10,239 nt of DNA, taken from NCBI GenBank assembly GCA_016303035.1, contig JAEDML010000033.1, forward strand, positions 1-10,239, given 5' to 3'. This DNA is from Clostridiaceae bacterium. GTDB taxonomy: Bacteria; Bacillota; Clostridia; Oscillospirales; Acutalibacteraceae. The translations under genes were made by a program, and so were the position numbers. Under the pieces are notes generated by a model. It searched no databases and was not told where the DNA came from. It was given only the letters and a program-made list of their open reading frames with translations. This document shows, piece by piece, positions 1 through 5,718 of the stretch; position 1 is the stretch's first letter, and every line of letters begins with the position of its first letter.

Positions 1-786
1 CATGTAATAGAAAGCGCCCTGTCATCAAACAACTCAAAAATTGAGGTATTCCTTGACAGTACATCTTCAAATTCCTACCCTGCCGAGGTCATAGGCTACA
101 ATATTTCTTCGGATTTAGCGGTTATTAAAATTAACGCAAGCGGTCTTACCCCGGCAGAGATTGCAAATTCCGACGACCTTAAAGTGGGTCAGTATGTAAT
201 CACCGTGGGAAATCCCGGCGGACTTGAATTTATGGACAGCGTTACCTACGGCGTAATAAGCGGACTTAACCGTGTGGTTTCAAGCAATTCCGATGTTTCG
301 CTTATTCAGACCGACGCCGCGATAAACCCCGGAAATTCGGGCGGAGCGCTGGTTAACACAAACGGTCAGCTGGTCGGTATAAACAGTTCAAAAATCGTTT
401 CCGAGGAATTTGAGGGTATGGGCTTTGCCATTCCCGTCAACACGGTTGTAAAGGTCTGCGACAATATCATTTCAAAGCAGAACAGTCCCGAGCCCTATGT
501 GGGAATAACCGTCAGCAAGAAGTATACCGCAGATGTCCTTAAATTTTACGGGTATCCTTACGGAGCGGTTGTATTAAGCGTTGCCGAAGGCAGTCCCGCC
601 GCTAATGCAGGAATACAAAAGGGCGACATTATAACGGAATTTAACGGCAAGGAAATAAGCAACTATCCCCTGTTTGAAGAATATCTTGACGAGTGCTCTC
701 CAAAAGACACGGTTCCGTTAAAGATTTACCGAAACGGCCGCTATTATTCCACCAACATTACAATAGGTTCAAATAACGCTCAGTAA
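1..786 (+). CDS. HtrA/DegP-like trypsin-like serine protease with PDZ domain, 5'-truncated
   Basis: The reading frame is open from base 1 and runs 261 codons to TAA at 784-786, so the N-terminal part lies upstream of the window. Seen: codon 1 is His in HVIESA, matching the TNxHV context of the catalytic histidine in family S1C. The catalytic Asp is at fragment residue 38 (SSDLAVIKI) and the nucleophile is Ser113 in NPGNSGGAL. The Asp-Ser spacing of 75 residues matches DegP. A PDZ domain occupies about residues 165-258 (PYVGITV, GSPAANAGIQKGDII), and there is only one. Known: Firmicute HtrA proteins are usually anchored by an N-terminal membrane segment and degrade or refold misfolded proteins at the outer face of the membrane; that anchor would be outside the window. 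The gene is convergent with the amylase gene, and a terminator hairpin follows directly. The family call is firm; which HtrA paralogue it is cannot be told. Confidence 0.95.
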   Translation, partial: HVIESALSSNNSKIEVFLDSTSSNSYPAEVIGYNISSDLAVIKINASGLTPAEIANSDDLKVGQYVITVGNPGGLEFMDSVTYGVISGLNRVVSSNSDVSLIQTDAAINPGNSGGALVNTNGQLVGINSSKIVSEEFEGMGFAIPVNTVVKVCDNIISKQNSPEPYVGITVSKKYTADVLKFYGYPYGAVVLSVAEGSPAANAGIQKGDIITEFNGKEISNYPLFEEYLDECSPKDTVPLKIYRNGRYYSTNITIGSNNAQ

Positions 787-826
787 AAAAACCGCTCTGT
801 ATCTTCAAAAATACAGGGCGATTTTT
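785..826. terminator. Bidirectional intrinsic terminator between convergent genes
   Basis: Arms at 793-802 and 811-820 pair over 10 bp around an 8-nt loop. On the + strand the hairpin includes one U-G wobble (796/817) and is followed by TTTTT at 822-826. On the - strand the same pair is an A-C mismatch, but the hairpin is followed by seven Ts (complement of 785-791). It sits between the stop of the HtrA-like gene and the stop of the amylase gene, so it can serve both. It should be somewhat stronger for the + strand stem. Confidence 0.85.
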
Positions 827-864
827 ATATACACTTCATATTAAGCTGTGTGTTATGCAAAGAA

Positions 865-2718
865 TTAAAGGGATAACACCGTAAAATCCTCGCCGCCTAC
901 CGTAAGCGATGTGCCGCAGGGCGCGTTGCCGTACATGACCTTTGCACCTGCAAAGCGGTCGGGAATTTCGACCGTTGAAGGCTCATGCCAGCGGTTGACC
1001 GCGACAAGCACCTCTTTTTCTCCTTTTTTGCGGATAAATACCATATCTCCCAGCTCGGCTTTAAGCGGTATAAATTCACCGTCGGAAAATACGGCGTTTT
1101 CGCGCCTGATTTTGCCGAGCGTGCGATAAAACTCGACAAGTCCGCCGTTTTCCTTGCCCCAGGGGTAGGTGCCGCGGCAAAACGGATCGCCGTAGCCCGC
1201 AAGACCTGCCTCGTCGCCGTAGTAAAGCGAGGGCACGCCCGGCAGGGTATACTGAAGCGCCGCCGCAATTCTAAGCCGCCTTAAAGCGAGGGAATATTCC
1301 TCTTCGCTCATCACGCGCTGTGACTGACGGTATCTGTCGCCTTGAAGCGAGTCGCTGCAGCCGAGCCGCGTTATAACCCTTGCGGTATCGTGGGTACCGA
1401 TGTGGTTCATAAGCAGCTTTACCGCCTGCGGCGGATAGTTTTCGAGAATATCAAGCACTGTTTCATTAAGCTTATCGGCGTTTCCGCCGCAGACAAAATC
1501 TATAATCGCGTTGGCAAAGGGATAGTTCATAACCGAATCAAGCTGACTGCCGCGAATAAAGCGGCGTCGGCTGCCGTAGCTGATTTTGTTTGAAGCGTCC
1601 TCCCAGACCTCGCCTAAAAGGTACTTATCCTCGCCCTCTGCCTTAACGGCTAACCGTATACGGTCTAAAAATTCATCGGGAAGCTCGTCGGCTACATCAA
1701 GCCGCCAGCCGCGAATCCCCTTTTTAAGCCAGTAGCGTATTACGCCGTTTTCTCCCGTTATAAACTCGGTAAAGGAAGGGTCGTTTTCATTAGTTTCGGG
1801 CAAAGACGGCACTCCCCACCACGCCGCATAGGAATCGGGAAAGCGGTTAAAGCGGTACCAGCTGTGATACTTTGATTCAGGGGAATTATAGGCGCCGCAG
1901 TCGGTGTATCTGCAGTAGCGGTTAAAATATCGGCTGTCGTCCCCCGTATGGGAAAAAACGCCGTCAAGAATTATATATATCCCTTGTTTTTTCGCCGATT
2001 TTATAAGCGAGCAGAGCTCCTCTTCGGTACCTAAGAGCGGATCGGGCTTCATATAATCGGCTGTGTTGTAGCGGTGGTTTGAGTGGGCTTCAAAAATCGG
2101 ATTAAGGTAGATGCAGGTAACGCCTAACGATTTAAGATAATCAAGTTTTTGCTCAATTCCCTTAAAATCGCCGCCGTAATAATCGTTTCCGAGCGAGCAC
2201 TTGCCGTTATTTTGACGGTATTCGGGCTGTTTTGACCAGTCTTCGCACAAAAAACGGTCCTCGGGGACATTTTGCTTTGCTTCTCCCGATTTTGCAAATC
2301 GGTCGGGAAAAATCTGATAAATTATTCCGCCTGCGAGCCAGTCGGGGGTTGTAAAATTGCTTTCAAATACCGTTTGCTGCCACCATACGCCGTCCCTTGA
2401 TACCGTGCCGAGCGACGCTTCGGTTTTGGTTACGAAAAATTCGCCGTAATCGCTTGTATACCTGAAGGAATACCAATAAAGCCCCTCCGGAAGCGATATT
2501 TCGCAATCATAAAATCTGTAATCCTCAAGCCATTCGTTTGGTTGCAATTCGGTTTCGCGAACATCTACGCTTTTATCGTCCTTCATTAAAAGATACGCGT
2601 TATGTACGCAGGCGTCCCTATGCAGCAGCAGCCGCAGCCTAAGGGTTTCCCCGTCGGCTACGGCTCCTATTTTACTTCTGTATAACAAATTCCGTGAATC
2701 AAAAGGATAGTATTGCAT
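865..2718 (-). CDS. GH13 alpha-amylase / neopullulanase-type glycoside hydrolase
   Basis: Predicted cytoplasmic enzyme of 617 residues hydrolysing alpha-1,4 (possibly alpha-1,6) bonds of maltodextrins. Seen: an N-terminal beta-rich domain (about 1-120), then the GH13 barrel opening with GGIIYQIFPDRF (130-141). Conserved region I is DGVFSHTG (252-259), region II GWRLDVADE with Arg339 and nucleophile Asp341, region III GEVWEDA with acid/base Glu370, and region IV NHIGTHDTAR with His443 and Asp444. A GDEAGLAGYGDP segment and a small C-terminal beta domain follow. All catalytic residues are intact and there is no signal peptide. The N-terminal domain plus barrel resembles neopullulanase/cyclomaltodextrinase-type members, but substrate preference cannot be read from sequence. 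The start lies 22 nt after the glgP stop. The Shine-Dalgarno match is weak (only CGGG upstream), so translational coupling to glgP is plausible. Transcription ends at the hairpin at 785-820. Confidence 0.93.
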   Translation of the reverse strand: MQYYPFDSRNLLYRSKIGAVADGETLRLRLLLHRDACVHNAYLLMKDDKSVDVRETELQPNEWLEDYRFYDCEISLPEGLYWYSFRYTSDYGEFFVTKTEASLGTVSRDGVWWQQTVFESNFTTPDWLAGGIIYQIFPDRFAKSGEAKQNVPEDRFLCEDWSKQPEYRQNNGKCSLGNDYYGGDFKGIEQKLDYLKSLGVTCIYLNPIFEAHSNHRYNTADYMKPDPLLGTEEELCSLIKSAKKQGIYIILDGVFSHTGDDSRYFNRYCRYTDCGAYNSPESKYHSWYRFNRFPDSYAAWWGVPSLPETNENDPSFTEFITGENGVIRYWLKKGIRGWRLDVADELPDEFLDRIRLAVKAEGEDKYLLGEVWEDASNKISYGSRRRFIRGSQLDSVMNYPFANAIIDFVCGGNADKLNETVLDILENYPPQAVKLLMNHIGTHDTARVITRLGCSDSLQGDRYRQSQRVMSEEEYSLALRRLRIAAALQYTLPGVPSLYYGDEAGLAGYGDPFCRGTYPWGKENGGLVEFYRTLGKIRRENAVFSDGEFIPLKAELGDMVFIRKKGEKEVLVAVNRWHEPSTVEIPDRFAGAKVMYGNAPCGTSLTVGGEDFTVLSL

Positions 2719-2740
2719 TTTGTTAAACCCGAAACAAAGC

Positions 2741-5143
2741 TTATTCTACCGGCTTTATATGCCAGATGTTGTTCGCATAGTCGGCAATTGAGCGGTCTGC
2801 CGCAAAAATTCCCGATTTTGCGATGTTTACAAGAGACATTCTGTTCCAAACATCCTTGTCATTATACAGCGCGGACGCCTTTTGCTGCGCCTTGCAGTAA
2901 TCGGCATAATCCGCAAGCGCCATATAATGGTCAACATTTTTAAGGGTGTTGTAAATGTTATCAAACGATTTTCCGGCAATGCCTTTGCCTATAAAGTCAA
3001 GCGCCGCTCTTAGCTCTGCATTATTGTTGTAATACGGAAGCGGAGAATAGCCGTTCTTCTGTAAATCCAAAACCTCGGGCGTGTGCATGCCGAAAATCAG
3101 AATATTATCGTCGCCTACCGCGCTGTGAATTTCAACATTCGCGCCGTCCTCGGTGCCGAGCGTTATCGCGCCGTTCATCATCAGCTTCATATTGCCGGTG
3201 CCGCTCGCCTCGGTAGAGGCAAGGGATATCTGCTCGCTTATATCCGCCGCAGGTATCATAAGCTCGGCAAGGGTTACGCGGTAATCCTCAAGGAAGACAA
3301 CCTTTAATTTATCGCTTACCGTACGGTCATTGTCAATAACCGTCGAAAGCTTGTAAATCATCTGAATAATCTCTTTCGCAAAGAGGTAGCCGGGCGCCGC
3401 CTTTGCGCCGAAGATATAGGTCTTTGGCGTGAAATCGGCATTGGGATTGTTCTTTAAATAGAGATAGTCGGTAATTATATGCAGGGCGTTAAGGTGCTGA
3501 CGCTTATACTCGTGCAGACGCTTTACCTGCATATCGAATATAGAATCGGGATTTAATGAAATACCGTTTTCTTCCTTAACATAGTTTGCAAAACGGACCT
3601 TGTTTTGGTGCTTGATTTCGGCAAGACGGTCAAGCACCGCCTTATCGTCGGCAAACTTCATCAGCTTTTCAAGCTCGGACGCGTCCTTTACAAAGCCGCC
3701 GCCTATAATTTCGGTAAGGTAATCGGTAAGCAACGGATTTGCCTGACACAGCCAACGCCTGTGGGCAATACCGTTGGTTACATTGGTGAACTTTTCGGGG
3801 GTCATACGGTAGTAATCCTTGAAAAGCTCGTCTACAAGAATTTTACTGTGCAGCTTTGAAACGCCGTTTACGGTGTGGCAGGCGGCAACGCAGAGATTTG
3901 CCATTCTGACAACGCCGTTCTGAATAATTGCCGTGCGCTCGGTAAGCTCGCGGTCGCCGGTAAGCGCCATAACCTCCGCACGGAAGCGGCGGTCGATTTC
4001 CTTAACTATCTGATAAATACGCGGCAATCTCTGTTTAAACAGAGTTTCCGACCAACATTCAAGCGCTTCCTTCATTATGGTATGGTTGGTATAAGCAACG
4101 GTGTTTGTTACGATATCCCACGCCTTATCCCAGCCGTAGCCGCACTCATCAAGCAGGAAACGCATAAGCTCGGGTATAGAAAGGGTAGGATGTGTATCGT
4201 TAATATGAATGGCAACCTTTTCGGGAAGATTGTCAAGCGTGTTGTATTTTCTTAAATGGCGGTTTAAAATATCCTGAATAGATGCGGAAACAAGGAAATA
4301 CTGCTGACGAAGACGGAGCGATTTACCCTCCATATGATTATCCTCGGGGTAGAGCACCTTGGAAATTGCCTCTGCGGTCGCCCTTTGTTCAAGCGCGCGG
4401 ACATAGTCGCCCTGATTAAACGCCGACATATCAAAATCCTGACACTCGGCGCTCCAAAGGCGCAGAACATTTACGGTCTTGCCGTCCTTACCGGCTACCA
4501 TAAGGTCATAGGGTACTGCGCGAACGCTGTTGTAATCTACATGCTCAACATGGTGATAACTGCCGTCCCACCACTCGTTTATCCTGCCGTCAAAGTTTAC
4601 ATCAACCGCCGCGGTAGGTCTCGCTTCAAGCCATACGCCGCCGCCGGGAAGCCAGAAATCGGGCATTTCGGTCTGCCAGCCGTCCACCAGCTTCTGCCTG
4701 AAAATACCGAGCTCATAGCGAATGCAGTAACCCATTGCGGGATAACTGCCGGTTGAAAGTCCGTCAAGGAAGCAGGCGGCAAGACGGCCGAGACCGCCGT
4801 TACCAAGGCCCGCGTCGGGCTCAAAATCATAAAGCTTATCAAGCTTTACCTTGAATTTTGAAAGCGCCTTCGCCATTGTATCGGTAAGCTCAAGATTGTA
4901 AAGGTTATTTTTAAGCGACCTTCCCATAAGGAATTCCATACTTAAATAATAGACGGTTTTTGCCTCCTGCTCGTCGGTCGCCTTTTTGAATGCGGCGCGG
5001 CGTTCGTTCATAATTTCAAGCAGTACAAGCACGCAGGCCTTATAAAACAGCTCGTCTGAAGCCTGCTCCGGCGAAACGCCGAAATTGTGTGACAGCTTTC
5101 TTTCTATCATAGCGGAAAGCTGTGCCGACGTGTATTTTGTCAT
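2741..5143 (-). CDS. glgP: Glycogen/starch/maltodextrin phosphorylase
   Basis: This enzyme cleaves alpha-1,4-glucans with phosphate to release glucose-1-phosphate, using pyridoxal phosphate, in the cytoplasm. The product is 800 residues, the normal length for family GT35. Seen: LGNGGLGRLAACFLDG near residue 113, NDTHPTLSIPELMR near 315, FTNVTNGIAHRRW near 452, VKRLHEYKRQHLN near 540, and the PLP site EASGTGNMKLMMNGA with Lys653. The C-terminal SGIFAADRSIADYA is also typical. I chose the ATG at 5143-5141 because GGAG at 5153-5150 sits 6 nt before it. An in-frame ATG at 5155 would add four residues (MEIV) but has no good Shine-Dalgarno, and its own bases form the GGAG. The downstream amylase gene is in the same unit, which fits joint glucan degradation: the phosphorylase removes chain ends and the hydrolase opens limit dextrins. 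Whether it prefers glycogen or maltodextrin is not decidable here. Confidence 0.97.
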   Translation of the reverse strand: MTKYTSAQLSAMIERKLSHNFGVSPEQASDELFYKACVLVLLEIMNERRAAFKKATDEQEAKTVYYLSMEFLMGRSLKNNLYNLELTDTMAKALSKFKVKLDKLYDFEPDAGLGNGGLGRLAACFLDGLSTGSYPAMGYCIRYELGIFRQKLVDGWQTEMPDFWLPGGGVWLEARPTAAVDVNFDGRINEWWDGSYHHVEHVDYNSVRAVPYDLMVAGKDGKTVNVLRLWSAECQDFDMSAFNQGDYVRALEQRATAEAISKVLYPEDNHMEGKSLRLRQQYFLVSASIQDILNRHLRKYNTLDNLPEKVAIHINDTHPTLSIPELMRFLLDECGYGWDKAWDIVTNTVAYTNHTIMKEALECWSETLFKQRLPRIYQIVKEIDRRFRAEVMALTGDRELTERTAIIQNGVVRMANLCVAACHTVNGVSKLHSKILVDELFKDYYRMTPEKFTNVTNGIAHRRWLCQANPLLTDYLTEIIGGGFVKDASELEKLMKFADDKAVLDRLAEIKHQNKVRFANYVKEENGISLNPDSIFDMQVKRLHEYKRQHLNALHIITDYLYLKNNPNADFTPKTYIFGAKAAPGYLFAKEIIQMIYKLSTVIDNDRTVSDKLKVVFLEDYRVTLAELMIPAADISEQISLASTEASGTGNMKLMMNGAITLGTEDGANVEIHSAVGDDNILIFGMHTPEVLDLQKNGYSPLPYYNNNAELRAALDFIGKGIAGKSFDNIYNTLKNVDHYMALADYADYCKAQQKASALYNDKDVWNRMSLVNIAKSGIFAADRSIADYANNIWHIKPVE

Positions 5144-5149
5144 AACGAT

Positions 5150-5153
5150 CTCC
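5150..5153 (-). promoter_or_regulatory. glgP ribosome binding site that decides the start
   Basis: GGAG reads on the - strand with a 6-nt spacer to the ATG at 5143-5141. It overlaps the alternative upstream ATG (5155-5153), so the two starts cannot both use it. It begins five nucleotides after the 3' arm of the proposed pseudoknot stem 2 (5166-5159), close enough for the structure to obstruct a bound ribosome. Confidence 0.65.
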
Positions 5154-5158
5154 ATTCT

Positions 5159-5221
5159 GCCGCTAAAGCGCAGGCATAAAAGGCTATAAAATCTCCGTTA
5201 GCGGCCGTCGGAGATTTTATA
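5159..5221 (-). promoter_or_regulatory. Candidate glgP leader RNA: 13-bp hairpin with H-type pseudoknot
   Basis: Seen: 5209-5221 and 5185-5197 form a perfect 13-bp inverted repeat enclosing an 11-nt loop (5198-5208). In addition, loop bases 5198-5205 are perfectly complementary over 8 bp to 5159-5166, which lies immediately before the glgP start region. In mRNA order this gives stem 1 of 13 bp, a 3-nt loop, stem 2 of 8 bp stacked directly on stem 1, and an 18-nt connecting loop, which is geometrically allowed for an H-type pseudoknot. Inference: it may control glgP translation or act as an attenuator. I do not recognise it as a known riboswitch class. The tail after stem 1 is not a clean T-run, so a plain terminator is less likely. 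Confidence 0.5.
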
Positions 5222-5297
5222 TGCGGAAATTTACTTTTCCCCACCCTACTGCGCCGATTTTTAAGGTATATCGGTTTTAATTTATTATTTACTTTAT

Positions 5298-5326
5298 ATA
5301 TTACATTATTCCGACGGTATTTTCAA
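5298..5326 (-). promoter_or_regulatory. Candidate sigma-A promoter of glgP
   Basis: On the - strand, TTGAAA (5326-5321, 5 of 6 to consensus) is separated by exactly 17 nt from TAATAT (5303-5298, 4 of 6). Transcription would start near 5291, giving a leader of roughly 150 nt that contains the structured element at 5159-5221. The AT-richness of the region makes chance matches easier, so confidence is moderate. Confidence 0.4.
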
Positions 5327-5371
5327 GTAGTATACATAACCATAAACGGCTATTTTTTTGTATAAAATATA

Positions 5372-5390
5372 CTAAATTATTCTAAATTAT
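5372..5390. repeat. Tandem 9-bp direct repeat upstream of the glgP promoter
   Basis: CTAAATTAT occurs at 5372-5380 and again at 5382-5390, a 10-bp period close to one helical turn. It lies about 46 bp upstream of the candidate -35 element. It could be a pair of protein-binding half sites or an AT-rich UP-like element, or simply low-complexity AT DNA. Confidence 0.45.
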
Positions 5391-5451
5391 GTATTTCCAA
5401 ATTTTTTTATTAGCGAAAACATACAATATTCAGGGTGATTTTCCATATAAC

Positions 5452-5484
5452 AAAAGGCTTTTCAGCGCTGCCGAAAAGCCTTTT
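5452..5484 (-). terminator. Intrinsic terminator of the small membrane protein gene
   Basis: Arms at 5452-5463 and 5473-5484 pair perfectly over 12 bp around a 9-nt loop. The stem has the form AAAAGGC..GCCTTTT, and on the - strand it ends in TTTT followed by GTTATAT. It begins 8 bp after the stop codon at 5495-5493. A T-run (5481-5485) is also present in the + direction, but no + strand gene lies upstream to use it. It also insulates the glgP promoter from cls readthrough. Confidence 0.78.
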
Positions 5485-5492
5485 TGCAAAAA

Positions 5493-5639
5493 TTATTTTT
5501 CTTCTTCGGGCGTATCGCACTCAAGGTAATCGCCCTTGATACGATTTTTGTTAAGCACGCGGTCAACTACCAAAAGCGCGCCGACAGCGGCGGCAAACAG
5601 CGCCGCGAGCGAAGAGATGAATTTTAAAAATCCTTTCAT
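5493..5639 (-). CDS. 48-residue single-span membrane protein, function unknown
   Basis: Too short for a typical ORF cutoff, but well supported. The product starts MKGFLKFISSLAALFAAAVG, has one hydrophobic segment (about residues 5-25), a basic stretch (DRVLNKNRIK, 26-35) and an acidic tail with DYLECDTPEEEK. The lysines before the helix (K2, K6) and the Arg/Lys cluster after it leave topology ambiguous. There is one cysteine, Cys41, but no lipobox. Translation signals are clear: GGTGG at 5651-5647 with a 7-nt spacer to ATG. Upstream is an exact-consensus promoter just after the cls stop, and downstream a 12-bp terminator hairpin, so it is a complete monocistronic unit. I do not recognise a named family. 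The position next to cls suggests but does not prove an envelope role. Confidence 0.82.
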   Translation of the reverse strand: MKGFLKFISSLAALFAAAVGALLVVDRVLNKNRIKGDYLECDTPEEEK

Positions 5640-5668
5640 ACGAAAACCACCTTTTTATTTTAGTTATC

Positions 5669-5680
5669 GGGAACATTCCC
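5669..5680. promoter_or_regulatory. Dyad at the start of the small-gene transcript, possible operator
   Basis: GGGAA-CA-TTCCC forms two 5-bp arms with a 2-bp centre. Given the promoter at 5690-5718 and a start near 5683, the dyad would cover about +4 to +15, where a repressor would block transcription. With only a 2-nt centre it cannot form a normal RNA hairpin of all five pairs, which favours a DNA-binding site over an RNA structure. I cannot assign it to a known regulator. Confidence 0.4.
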
Positions 5681-5689
5681 TTTTTTGTT

Positions 5690-5718
5690 ATTATATCAGC
5701 CGAAAAAGAATATGTCAA
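5690..5718 (-). promoter_or_regulatory. Exact-consensus sigma-A promoter of the small membrane protein gene
   Basis: On the - strand, TTGACA (5718-5713) is followed after exactly 17 nt by TATAAT (5695-5690). Both hexamers match consensus in all 12 positions. Transcription would begin near 5683, giving a leader of about 44 nt before the ATG at 5639. The -35 hexamer starts on the base directly after the cls stop codon (5721-5719). Confidence 0.88.

Larger units (their letters stand above)
5144..5492. other. 349-bp gene-free region upstream of glgP
   Basis: I find no credible protein or known RNA gene here. From left to right it holds the glgP ribosome binding site, a structured glgP leader (5159-5221) and a weak 5-bp hairpin (CCGAT/ATCGG, 5254-5274). 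Further on are a candidate glgP promoter (5298-5326), a tandem repeat (5372-5390), very AT-rich DNA, and the terminator of the small membrane protein gene (5452-5484). The AT-richness contrasts sharply with the flanking coding DNA. Confidence 0.8.

Noticed and set aside
4334..4756. 140-codon open frame on the + strand inside glgP
   Set aside because: It is antisense to strongly conserved glgP coding sequence, has no promoter or credible ribosome binding site, and its translation shows no recognisable motif. It is a shadow of codon bias.
5144..5155. Four-residue N-terminal extension (MEIV) of GlgP from the ATG at 5155
   Set aside because: No good ribosome binding site precedes it, and its bases form the GGAG that serves the ATG at 5143.
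5185..5221. The 13-bp hairpin upstream of glgP as a simple rho-independent terminator
   Set aside because: It lies inside the glgP leader with no upstream - strand gene that needs it (the small gene already ends at 5452-5484), and the T-rich part is within the stem with no clean T-run after it. Attenuation remains possible.
5254..5274. Hairpin CCGAT/ATCGG in the glgP leader as a regulatory element
   Set aside because: Only five base pairs with an 11-nt loop; too weak to call separately.
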